64,000 nt of DNA from Pedobacter sp. Its GTDB lineage: Bacteria; Bacteroidota; Bacteroidia; Sphingobacteriales; Sphingobacteriaceae. The position numbers and the translations under genes are program-made. Shown here piece by piece: positions 45,412 to 53,048 of this stretch. How positions within the stretch are numbered: position 1 is the stretch's first letter; each line of letters begins with the position of its first letter. The stretch spans positions 62,001 to 126,000 of the forward strand of contig NZ_JAVHXT010000012.1 in NCBI RefSeq assembly GCF_031119335.1. The letters run 5' to 3'. The notes beneath the pieces are model-generated. The model was not told the origin of the DNA. It searched no databases and saw only the letters and a program-made list of their open reading frames with translations.

Positions 45412-45489
45412 CGTCATTGCGAGGCACGAAGCAATCTTAAAGCAATTAACTCACAACGTCGTAAGATTGCTTCGTGCCTCGCAATGACG
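45412..45489. repeat. REP element (CGTCATTGCGAGGCACGAAGCAATCTTA), complete copy 1
   Basis: 28-bp inverted arms (45412-45439 and 45462-45489) around a 22-nt loop, lying upstream of cusA and just after the HMA gene stop. Same family as 57361-57447. Confidence 0.85.
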
Positions 45490-45500
45490 AAATTTGGTAG

Positions 45501-45854
45501 CTAGTGCGCTTTCTCTGTCTTACCTGTACGGTCGTATTTGCAGCAACCTGGCAACTTCGCGTATACTTCATCAGTAGTTTTTGCTTTATCGGTATCATGA
45601 CCTAAAGCAGCTACTTTTTGATGGATTGCTTTTTCGTCTAATTTCTTTTTATCGTAGCTAACGGTCAAAAATTTTGTGGTTTTGTCCCACTCTGCTGATG
45701 TGATAGAAGAATCGCTTTTCAGACCTTTTTCGATACGGCTTTTACACATACCGCAGTTACCTAATACTTTAATTTTGTCAGTTTTTGTTTGTGCAAAAGC
45801 AGCAGTACCTAACATAGTGAATGCTACAATAGCAATCATTTTTAATGATTTCAT
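45501..45854 (-). CDS. Periplasmic heavy-metal-associated (HMA) domain protein
   Basis: About 117 residues from the ATG at 45854, which gives a signal peptide (FTMLGTAAFAQ); the frame upstream to 45908 is not needed. HMA fold with the metal-binding C34-GM-C37 (GNCGMCKSRIEK) and a second Cys pair (LPGCCKY) near the C-terminus. It probably passes Cu(I) to the CusB/CusA complex in the periplasm. The gene lies upstream of cusA in the efflux operon. Confidence 0.88.
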   Translation of the reverse strand: MKSLKMIAIVAFTMLGTAAFAQTKTDKIKVLGNCGMCKSRIEKGLKSDSSITSAEWDKTTKFLTVSYDKKKLDEKAIHQKVAALGHDTDKAKTTDEVYAKLPGCCKYDRTGKTEKAH

Positions 45855-45970
45855 AATTTTAAATTGTGTTGACAGCAAGAATTCCCGCAAAGCGGACCTT
45901 ACCAGCAACGAGTTAAATAAATAAGATTTGGATTGTTTTTTTGGCTAAAAAGCCAGTTGGGATTATGCGT

Positions 45971-46056
45971 CACATCATTTCGAACGCATGTGAGAAATCT
46001 AACTCATTAATAAACTAACGAAAAGATTTCTCCTCCCGACGGTCGTCGAAATGACG
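45971..46056. repeat. REP-like palindrome (ATTTCGAACGCATGTGAGAAATCT family), copy 2
   Basis: It shares the TCATTTCGAACGCATGTGAG left arm with 43968-44039 and ends TCGAAATGACGG. It lies between the HYC_CC_PP and HMA genes. Confidence 0.75.
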
Positions 46057-46079
46057 GCACGCAGAAAAGAAAGAGGGTA

Positions 46080-46478
46080 TTATATTCTGTAAGTACAGTT
46101 TTTGATAAAAATAGGGGTTCGTTGCCCTAATGGAGGCGCATTACTTCTAGCCTCTTGATAAATAACTTTGGCAACTGGCAGCAGATAACCTTCCAAAGGT
46201 TTTACCTGAGGAATTACAAAAACTGATTGCTCGAATTTAAAAATCTGTACGTTTGCTTTTTGAGCCTGATCTACCTTAGCTTGATGTTGCACATCTTTGC
46301 AACAAGATTTCTCGGAAGATTTCGTTTTATCCATGCCGCAGAAATCGCAAGCATGTTTTTCGCTATCGGTTAAACTCCAATCTACGAGTTCGCCCATGCA
46401 ATAATGAAGATTCACTCCAGCTCCACTGGCCACTGCCAGATAGAAAAATGCCATAAGTGTTAAAAAGAATTTCTTCAT
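46080..46478 (-). CDS. HYC_CC_PP family exported protein
   Basis: 132 residues with a signal peptide (AFFYLAVASGAG). The three motifs that name the family are visible: HYC (VNLHYCMGE), CC-containing segments (CDFCGMDK and SCCKDVQ) and a Pro-Pro near the C-terminus (NAPPLGQ). Such proteins always accompany copper or silver efflux genes in Bacteroidota. First gene of the operon; its promoter must lie in the motif array at 46549-46720. Confidence 0.9.
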   Translation of the reverse strand: MKKFFLTLMAFFYLAVASGAGVNLHYCMGELVDWSLTDSEKHACDFCGMDKTKSSEKSCCKDVQHQAKVDQAQKANVQIFKFEQSVFVIPQVKPLEGYLLPVAKVIYQEARSNAPPLGQRTPIFIKNCTYRI

Positions 46479-46548
46479 TGCAAAACAAAGATGGAGAAAA
46501 AAAATGAAATGTGTTTTATATAATTTTTTGAGTTTGTTATATAATGAT

Positions 46549-46720
46549 GGTTAATCGTAGAATCGGTTAATCGCTTTAAAAAGGTTAATCGGTTAACTGT
46601 TTGAATTGGTTAATCGACTTTGTAATACGGTTAATCATTAAGAGGCAAAATAGATGCATGTAAATTCAATTAACCAATTAACCGATTTAAACAGTTAACC
46701 CTAAAAACAAACAGTTAACC
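46549..46720. promoter_or_regulatory. Inverted array of ten GGTTAA-type motifs upstream of the copper operon
   Basis: GGTTAATCG or a near match begins at 46549, 46565, 46583, 46591, 46608 and 46629 on the plus strand, and at 46675, 46683, 46700 and 46720 on the minus strand. Spacings of 8, about 17 and about 20 recur in both arms. 46591-46616 and 46675-46700 are inverted copies with about 23 of 26 bases equal. A regulator-binding array or a structured leader are both possible. Confidence 0.6.
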
Positions 46721-46751
46721 AAAATATCTATCTTCGCCATAAAAAAACACA

Positions 46752-47048
46752 ATGATTGCACACCACGTATTATTTTGGTTAAAAGCCGATACCACTGAAG
46801 CTCAAAAAGAAGCGTTTTTAGGAGGATTAAAAAGTTTAGAAAATATTGAAGTTGTAAAAAACTTTCACATAGGCACGCCTGCGCCAATTGAGCGTGCAGT
46901 AGTTGATACAACTTACACTTTTAGCTTAATTCTATTTTTTGAAGATTTGGCGGCTCATGATGTTTATCAAGTTCATCCCATCCATAAAGCATTTCTAGAA
47001 GAATTTAGAATTTTCTTTGAAAAGGTGGTGATTTATGACACACAGTAA
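46752..47048 (+). CDS. Dabb (stress-responsive A/B barrel) domain protein
   Basis: 98 residues: the family opening AHHVLFWLKADTTEAQKEAF with its conserved His, then NFHIGTPAPIERAVVDTTY and a late VYQVHPIHKAFLEEF. Dabb proteins are dimeric ferredoxin-like barrels, some with cyclase or decarboxylase activity, mostly unknown. It is monocistronic and divergent from the copper operon across the motif array. Confidence 0.9.
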   Translation: MIAHHVLFWLKADTTEAQKEAFLGGLKSLENIEVVKNFHIGTPAPIERAVVDTTYTFSLILFFEDLAAHDVYQVHPIHKAFLEEFRIFFEKVVIYDTQ

Positions 47049-47053
47049 AAAAG

Positions 47054-47082
47054 AATGCCGAAGTACGGACTTCGGCATTTTT
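47054..47082 (+). terminator. Rho-independent terminator after the Dabb gene
   Basis: A 10-bp stem ATGCCGAAGT/ACTTCGGCAT with an ACGG loop is followed by a T-run. Confidence 0.9.
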
Positions 47083-47124
47083 CATCCAATCTGTATCCTT
47101 ATTAAGCGTTTTTATATAAGAAAC

Positions 47125-47721
47125 TCAGAGCCTATCTAACCGAAAATAACCTAAGTGTATTTTATCGGCTGCTAAATTCTCTGCTTTCATAAGCCTTATA
47201 CCATAATTTTGAACCAATTGAGGATGCCAAATATCCTCAATGCGATGGATCTCATCGACATCAATGCCGTATTTCTCATCAATGTGTGCATTGGCTCCTT
47301 TTACACCTACAACAGATGCTTGTTTAAAAAACGTCGCTTTTTTAGCTTGTTGCGTTGCTTCGGCTTTATCGGCACATACAGATAATAGCGTATGATGTTG
47401 CTCTTCTAATCTACCAGCAGTATAACCACCTAGATTGATAAAAAACAACCTTTGTTCTGGGATAGGATCATCTCCCATTTTAAGGTAAACGTCTACTTTA
47501 TAACCCTCAACAGCTGTAACTTCTCGCCAACCATCAATATGCAAACTTTTCCCTGCTTCGGGCCAAAAAGCATACAACTGAGGCACCAGCTCAGCCAAGG
47601 AGCTTGCCACCCCAAAGAAAAAATCGTGCTGTTCTACATTTCTTCCTTCGGCCTTTGAGCCTAATAGTACCATGTACAGCTTCAGCGTTATTGTGGAGTT
47701 TTCATGTTCAGTCACTTGCAT
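47125..47721 (-). CDS. DUF1543 family protein
   Basis: 198 residues. The DUF1543 pattern is complete: LKLYMVLLGSKAEGRNVEQHDFFFGVA, then a partly repeated module (YFINLGGYTAGRLEEQHH). The internal duplication suggests two similar domains. Cytoplasmic, unknown role. It starts 3 bp after the FAD/NAD(P)-binding gene, so the two are co-transcribed. Confidence 0.85.
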   Translation of the reverse strand: MQVTEHENSTITLKLYMVLLGSKAEGRNVEQHDFFFGVASSLAELVPQLYAFWPEAGKSLHIDGWREVTAVEGYKVDVYLKMGDDPIPEQRLFFINLGGYTAGRLEEQHHTLLSVCADKAEATQQAKKATFFKQASVVGVKGANAHIDEKYGIDVDEIHRIEDIWHPQLVQNYGIRLMKAENLAADKIHLGYFRLDRL

Positions 47722-47724
47722 TAC

Positions 47725-49458
47725 TTAATTTTGGTTGTCATTAGCCGCCCTTAGCGCTACTGCAATTCTAGTAGCGGCAGTTTCACAGAAATCTAAGCCA
47801 GAATAATCTGGATTGTATCCGCCAATAAACGGCACGGCCATTACATAAATCCTGGGGTTTAGCGCAAAATAATGGTCTACCACTTGGAAGCAATCGTTAA
47901 TTGCCAAGCCTGGAACCCTAAGATAGTAGTTACCTTGGTGATCTAATTCAATATCTTGATTTTCGGAAGCCATTTTTACTGCCAATTCTTGATTTCGGAA
48001 TGAAAGCCTTGCCGGAGCAACAGTGTGATTTTCCTTTAAACCTGCATGAGGTATCGCATCGAAAGACAAGTGAGGTTGACCGATGCAATCAATAAATGTG
48101 AGATAACGGGTGGTTTTATTAACCCCATTTCCATCCTCAATATCATATTCAATACCACCTTCTTCAAGCGGCCTTACTTCACTCGAATTGCCAACAGCTA
48201 TCAACTCTAAGACGCTTGCATCGTGTAGCGCTAACAGTTCTTCGGCCGAACTTTGCGGTACAAAAGCAATGATTAGCGAAATTAGTGGCATGAGTGTGCG
48301 TTTCAGTCTAATCATGTCTTCGGCAGAAAAGTATTTAGCTGGATAATTTAAGGTGTAACTTAAACCGCAGAGCATTTCTTTCCAATGCACAGATTTATGT
48401 TGGCGGATGGATTTTGCCGCTTCTTTATATTCGGCCCTAAAAAGTTGAAAAGGGTCTAACCTTTCCCGCAACGACATCATCCGATCTATAAATTCTTCAA
48501 TATTTAACGAAGCAATTTTATTATAAAACTCAGGATCTACCTCTGCCAATGGCTTCTTAAATTTTTCTTCAAAAACCAAATCAAGCGGTACAAAGCCTTC
48601 ATTATCTTCTCTTATCTTATGAATTTCATCCAAATCAAATAAACTATCCTTCCCCAATATGGGCTCATCCAAATGAAAACGTATGCCCGGAAGAAGCCCC
48701 TCCCTTGAATGCATCACTATGCTAAAGTCAGCATTCTCTTTATTACGCATGTATTGAAGCACACCGTCGGCAGATCGCTCATAATGACCATGTTGCCTAG
48801 CTAAAGTGCGCAGAGCATCAATTGCAGTTAACGAAGCACCACGTATGGCTACAGCGTGGTTAAATATTTGCTTTAATTTTACTGGCGGATAAGGGGAATC
48901 GAAATAGCCAGGGATCTTGCCTTCGTGTTGCTTAGGCCAAAAATGTCCGGTGCAAAGAATAACCCTTTCAAATCTAATTTTCTGTCCATCAGCAAACTTG
49001 AGTTCTACTTGCTCAACATTAGGTATATCTAAGATATCAACCACTTCTACCCCATAAGTTACTTGAAGAGCTATGCCAGCTTCGATTGCTTTTTTTTGAA
49101 GTAAACGAAACTGATCGGAAAGATATTGTCCGAAAAGTAATCTGGGTAAAACCTGATATTCGTGGAAGCGGTCTAAATCAATACTGAAACGGGCAAGCGT
49201 ATCTGGGTGTACTTTTACAATCCACTCAGTAATTGATTGCTCTAGTTTCGGAATTTCGTTAGCTGAGACATTAGTAACATGCTCCTCATTAGCCCCCTGC
49301 GTGCTATAGGGCATTCCCGCACCTAGCTGTTGGCTCTTCTCAAAAATATGTACCGCAAGCTTGCTGCCTTCGTCAATCAATTTTTTTAACATGAACAGCC
49401 CACTAGGGCCACCACCTATGATGGCTACCTCATTTACTGCCGCTTCGTTCTGGATCAT
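47725..49458 (-). CDS. FAD/NAD(P)-binding protein (HI0933/FAD-NAD family)
   Basis: 577 residues. FAD-binding GGGPSGLFMLKKL at 15-27, a second dinucleotide-binding part after about 180 (VILCTGHFWP), and RGASLTAIDALRTLARQ as in the YtfE-adjacent oxidoreductase group. Proteins of this build are often described as FAD-dependent urate hydroxylase-like or lysine/ornithine monooxygenase-like. Substrate unknown. Operon with DUF1543 and DUF2383. Confidence 0.8.
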   Translation of the reverse strand: MIQNEAAVNEVAIIGGGPSGLFMLKKLIDEGSKLAVHIFEKSQQLGAGMPYSTQGANEEHVTNVSANEIPKLEQSITEWIVKVHPDTLARFSIDLDRFHEYQVLPRLLFGQYLSDQFRLLQKKAIEAGIALQVTYGVEVVDILDIPNVEQVELKFADGQKIRFERVILCTGHFWPKQHEGKIPGYFDSPYPPVKLKQIFNHAVAIRGASLTAIDALRTLARQHGHYERSADGVLQYMRNKENADFSIVMHSREGLLPGIRFHLDEPILGKDSLFDLDEIHKIREDNEGFVPLDLVFEEKFKKPLAEVDPEFYNKIASLNIEEFIDRMMSLRERLDPFQLFRAEYKEAAKSIRQHKSVHWKEMLCGLSYTLNYPAKYFSAEDMIRLKRTLMPLISLIIAFVPQSSAEELLALHDASVLELIAVGNSSEVRPLEEGGIEYDIEDGNGVNKTTRYLTFIDCIGQPHLSFDAIPHAGLKENHTVAPARLSFRNQELAVKMASENQDIELDHQGNYYLRVPGLAINDCFQVVDHYFALNPRIYVMAVPFIGGYNPDYSGLDFCETAATRIAVALRAANDNQN

Positions 49459-49490
49459 AAGTTATTTTTTAGCATCATATTGCAAAAAGA

Positions 49491-49512
49491 AGCCACCTCA
49501 AATGAGGTGGCT
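49491..49512 (-). terminator. Hairpin terminator after the DUF2383 gene
   Basis: AGCCACCTCA and TGAGGTGGCT pair with almost no loop; read on the minus strand it is followed by TTCTTTTT. It separates the DUF2383 gene from the FAD/NAD(P)-binding gene. Confidence 0.75.
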
Positions 49513-49532
49513 ACCTAAATATTTATTTCTAA

Positions 49533-49982
49533 TTACAACTTTGCTGCGTCTCTTAAAGCCTTGATGCTGTCGTGAGCTGCTAAAATATCTTGCGACTGCT
49601 TAGAAACAGTTTCCAATACCTCGCCCTGCAAACCACCTTCGGTTAGCGCAGTTTTATAAGCCTTTTTTATGGCATCCTCTCCTCTTTCTGCTTCCGAAAG
49701 AATACTCTCTCTATCAGAACCGCCAAACAATGCTTTTACATCAATCCATACTCTGTGCAAAGTGCCCGCAACACTGTTTCCAGTTTCTGGTTCGCCAGCC
49801 CTTACCGCTACCAAAGCAGTTAGTTCTTGACTAAATTTACGGCTTTGCGTAGCATATTCTTGAAATAACGCTTTTAGATCAATGTTTTCATCGTTAATAT
49901 CTGCTAACGCTTTTTCAAAACCTGCAATTCTATCATTATTAATCTCTATTAGCTCGTTGAGCACCTGATTTGTTGTTGACAT
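49533..49982 (-). CDS. PA2169/DUF2383 family four-helix-bundle protein (paralogue 2)
   Basis: 149 residues, collinear with the protein at 15999-16445 and mostly identical (shared NNDRIAGFEK, EPETGNS, LFGGSDR, ILSEAERGED). The differences cluster in the last 40 residues. It is not beside a YtxH gene here, so it is an independent copy produced by duplication. Unknown role; likely stress-related. Confidence 0.85.
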   Translation of the reverse strand: MSTTNQVLNELIEINNDRIAGFEKALADINDENIDLKALFQEYATQSRKFSQELTALVAVRAGEPETGNSVAGTLHRVWIDVKALFGGSDRESILSEAERGEDAIKKAYKTALTEGGLQGEVLETVSKQSQDILAAHDSIKALRDAAKL

Positions 49983-50257
49983 ATATTTATACGTTTTAGT
50001 TCTAAAAATTGGTTATTCAACCAATATTAATTACTGGATTTTGACCAATAGAACACGGTAGTATGAGTTTTGTTTCAGGTAGTATGCGAAAAAAATTACT
50101 TTGATAGGTTCAGTAGGAAGCTGATAGTTAAGCTACCAAATGATTTACAAAAACTAGGCTAAACTAATGCTAATGTAAAGCAATCGAAATGAAACAAAGT
50201 GATTTTTAATACACTGTATTCTCCAATATATATTTAATTTCATATTTTACATTCTCT

Positions 50258-51298
50258 ATGCGCATTACATTAAAACACGTTCTACTAAGTTTTTTATATT
50301 TAAAAACAACCACAGTTTTATTTGCACAGGAAACACAAATTGATACGATCCGCAAAATAAGCCCAGCATACCAGCAGTTTTATGCTAAACTTCTTTATAA
50401 CGAAAGTATTCCTATACGTTCATCGATAGCTGTTAGTGACAGTGCTTTAATTGTTGCATCGGAAAAGATGACAATGATGCTGAAGTATACTGAAAATGTT
50501 AGAAAAAATTTGATCACCAATGGTGCAGAATTTCATATTATAGGAAAAAATGAACAGACATCTGATCTCCCAGAGTTTAGACATATGAAAGGAGTATCTT
50601 ATCAAGACCATGGAATAACTACTGATATAGATAAGCGAACAAGAGGAATGGGTGGTATTTATGCTTCTTGTGGAGAGGAAAATCTATTAAAACTACCCTT
50701 GGACCAATACGCAGGATACGACATATTTGTTCATGAGTTTGCACATACTTTTATGGATTTTGGAATAGACAGCAATCTCCGGCAAAAGATTGTACATCAA
50801 TATAAAACTTCTATTGGCAGCGGTCTTTGGAAAGGAGTATATGCGGCCTCTAACGCACAGGAATACTGGGCTGAACTTTCCAGTTGGTATTTTGGCGCCC
50901 ATGGCGATATGCTACCCAACAGAATGTCTAGTCCTGGTAGAGCATGGTTGAGGAAATACGACCCAAAGGGATATTCTCTACTGGATTCGATCTATAGTGG
51001 AAAATTAGAAAGTGGTCTCATCGAAAAAAAATCTCATCTTGTTGCTAAAGGCACACCTTCTGGCAAATCCAACAAAGCAGCGAAATTGGCTATAATCAAC
51101 GATTCTAACAAGAAACTGATGATATCCAAAATTGACCAAAACGGAACAGCCGTGTTCTTTGCTGAGGTACTCCCGTCTACTAGTTTATTCGAAGATACAT
51201 TTTATACTTCAGTTTGGTTAATAGACGATGGAAAGATGCAGTTTTATTTACAAGTTCATGACCCACTCTGCAAGATGGAATTTAGTAGAGCTTACTGA
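50258..51298 (+). CDS. Secreted HExxH metalloprotease candidate (gluzincin-like)
   Basis: 346 residues with a signal peptide (KTTTVLFAQ, about 1-24). VHEFAHTF contains the zinc motif H159-E160-x2-H163; a third ligand is likely Glu202 or Glu206 in NAQEYWAELSSW, about 40 residues later, as in gluzincins. TRGMGG upstream resembles the substrate-edge region. The C-terminal 90 residues look like an extra beta domain. No known family was recognised with confidence. It stands alone; 276 bp upstream has no clear promoter. Confidence 0.7.
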   Translation: MRITLKHVLLSFLYLKTTTVLFAQETQIDTIRKISPAYQQFYAKLLYNESIPIRSSIAVSDSALIVASEKMTMMLKYTENVRKNLITNGAEFHIIGKNEQTSDLPEFRHMKGVSYQDHGITTDIDKRTRGMGGIYASCGEENLLKLPLDQYAGYDIFVHEFAHTFMDFGIDSNLRQKIVHQYKTSIGSGLWKGVYAASNAQEYWAELSSWYFGAHGDMLPNRMSSPGRAWLRKYDPKGYSLLDSIYSGKLESGLIEKKSHLVAKGTPSGKSNKAAKLAIINDSNKKLMISKIDQNGTAVFFAEVLPSTSLFEDTFYTSVWLIDDGKMQFYLQVHDPLCKMEFSRAY

Positions 51299-51354
51299 AT
51301 AGTTTAAAAAGCTCCAGCGTGTGACAGCTACAAATAAATTCTTTGGTTTTAAAG

Positions 51355-51438
51355 TACCCGGAAGCAGATTCGAACTGCCACGCCGTTGCCAGCGCCACCC
51401 CCTCAAGATGGTGCGTCTACCAATTTCGCCACCCGGGT
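51355..51438 (-). tRNA. tRNA-Leu (GAG anticodon)
   Basis: An 84-nt type II tRNA on the minus strand. Acceptor ACCCGGG pairs with TCCGGGT, the D arm has TTGGTAGA, the anticodon stem is CCATC/GGTGG around TTGAGGG (anticodon GAG), then a long variable arm, and the T arm is GGCAG-TTCGAAT-CTGCT. CCA is not encoded. Confidence 0.93.
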
Positions 51439-51509
51439 ATTTTGTGCTGCAAATATATCATTTGAATTGATAAATTGCTGTATTGTTCAATTGTTTTTGA
51501 TAATACTAT

Positions 51510-52301
51510 TTACAAGTCAATTGTAAGTCCATCATAAGCTAACTGGATAGTAGCGGGTAATTCTTTATTTATCTCTTCATGCAAGCCTAAATTATGGCTA
51601 ATGTGCGTAAAATAAGTCATCTCCGCTCCTACTTTTTCTGCCATTGCAATCGCCTCGTCGAAGGTTAAATGAGAAATATGACTTTCCTTCTGCAAAGCAT
51701 TTAACACTAGCACCTTTGTACCCCTTATCTTTTCTAGAGAAGCTTCAGTAATGGTTTTCGCATCCGTTATATATGTAAAATCGCCAATTCGATAACCTAA
51801 AATAGGGAGTTTATAGTGCATTACTTCAAAAGGTACAACTTCAATATGGCCTACATTAAAGTTTTCATCAGTAATTGTATACAAGTTAATCTGTGGCAAG
51901 CCATGGTATTTTACATCTGCAAAAATATATTGAAACTCCCGTCGTAAAGCTTCCTGAACTCTCTCCGTTGCGTAAATATCTATCCGCTTTTTAAGGATGT
52001 AATTAAAAGGTCGAATATCATCTAAACCTGCTACGTGATCTTTATGTTCGTGAGTGTATAATATGGCATCCAAATCATCTACTCCGGCCCTTAACATTTG
52101 GTAACGAAAATCTGGACCGCTATCTATCACGATACTTTTATCATCAGTTTGTATCCAGACAGAAACCCTTAACCGTTTATCTTTTTTATCGGCAGATTTA
52201 CACACTACACAGCCACACCCTATTACTGGAATGCCTTGCGATGTACCCGTACCTAAAAAAGTTACTTTCAAAATAGAGTAAATGAATTTGATGAATTCCA
52301 A
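51510..52301 (-). CDS. MBL-fold metal-dependent hydrolase (PhnP-like)
   Basis: 263 residues. LGTGTSQGIPVIGCGCVVC at the N-terminus and HEHKDHVAGLDD give the metallo-beta-lactamase motif; DSGPDF, YITDAK and FTHISHNLGLHEE supply the other ligands. This is the phosphodiesterase-type group containing PhnP. Substrate likely a cyclic phosphodiester or nucleotide. The CxC near the N-terminus is a PhnP-like extra zinc site. Confidence 0.85.
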   Translation of the reverse strand: MEFIKFIYSILKVTFLGTGTSQGIPVIGCGCVVCKSADKKDKRLRVSVWIQTDDKSIVIDSGPDFRYQMLRAGVDDLDAILYTHEHKDHVAGLDDIRPFNYILKKRIDIYATERVQEALRREFQYIFADVKYHGLPQINLYTITDENFNVGHIEVVPFEVMHYKLPILGYRIGDFTYITDAKTITEASLEKIRGTKVLVLNALQKESHISHLTFDEAIAMAEKVGAEMTYFTHISHNLGLHEEINKELPATIQLAYDGLTIDL

Positions 52302-52309
52302 ATCTAATA

Positions 52310-52344
52310 AAAAAGGGCTTAAGCTAATAGCCTAAACCCTTTTT
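52310..52344 (-). terminator. Terminator after the LolA-like gene
   Basis: AAAAAGGG and CCCTTTTT form a stem around an internal imperfect hairpin, with a T-run on the minus strand. It separates the LolA-like gene from the MBL gene. Confidence 0.75.
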
Positions 52345-52373
52345 GATGTATAATTAATTTTATTAATCTGTTG

Positions 52374-53024
52374 TTAACGTAAGTCTACTACTTCTACACC
52401 TGGATATTTCTTTGCATCAAACGCAAAAGTAGCATCTGGCACTTTTACATTAGGAGAAAATGTCTTTACATTATAAGTATAAGTATTACCATTTTTCTCA
52501 AACACCACAATGTTGGCAATTTGCTTAGCAACTTTATCAACACTTAAACGAACTTTAAATACATTCTTCTTAGCATCTGTGGGAGATAAATCGATCATTT
52601 GATAAACCTTATTTCCAACTTTTTGCTCGCCAGTGTAAATATATTTGAAGCCTTTTTCGTAAATAGTAAAGATCTTTGCTGGATTTAATGCTTCACCACT
52701 CGGATCTACATTGGAAACTTGTACCTCCTTATCGTTTTTTAAATAAGTCCATTGCACTTTACCATCACTAATTAGCTCTTGATTGGTCATAGCTACTTTA
52801 TATTTATTAGCATTCGCTTTTACATATAAAGTACCTTGTTGCGTTTCTTTAACTTTTGCTTGTTTATTATCCAAGGTAAAAGTAAAATCTGTCTTTACTA
52901 CATCGTACGAACGGTATTTCTTACTTACTTCGGCTAAAATTGCTTTAGCTTTAGGATCTGTTTGTGCCGAAGCTACCGAACCAAAAATGCCTAGTGCTAA
53001 AAACGCTAATATTACTCTCTTCAT
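52374..53024 (-). CDS. lolA: LolA-like outer-membrane lipoprotein carrier family protein
   Basis: 216 residues with a signal peptide (ALGIFGSVASAQ). LolA-type half-barrel: VKTDFTFTLDNKQ, QQGTLYVKANANKY, DGKVQWTYLKNDKEVQV and DPSGEALNPAKIF. Carries lipoproteins between membranes in the periplasm; Bacteroidota members may have other roles. It sits 24 bp after ftsK, a pairing that is common in bacteria. Confidence 0.88.
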   Translation of the reverse strand: MKRVILAFLALGIFGSVASAQTDPKAKAILAEVSKKYRSYDVVKTDFTFTLDNKQAKVKETQQGTLYVKANANKYKVAMTNQELISDGKVQWTYLKNDKEVQVSNVDPSGEALNPAKIFTIYEKGFKYIYTGEQKVGNKVYQMIDLSPTDAKKNVFKVRLSVDKVAKQIANIVVFEKNGNTYTYNVKTFSPNVKVPDATFAFDAKKYPGVEVVDLR

Positions 53025-53048
53025 GTTATTTTAATCTTAAGTTCTTTT

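Noticed and set aside
46549..46720. GGTTAA array as a CRISPR
   Set aside because: Repeats are only about 9 bp, spacing is irregular, copies lie on both strands and no cas gene is nearby.
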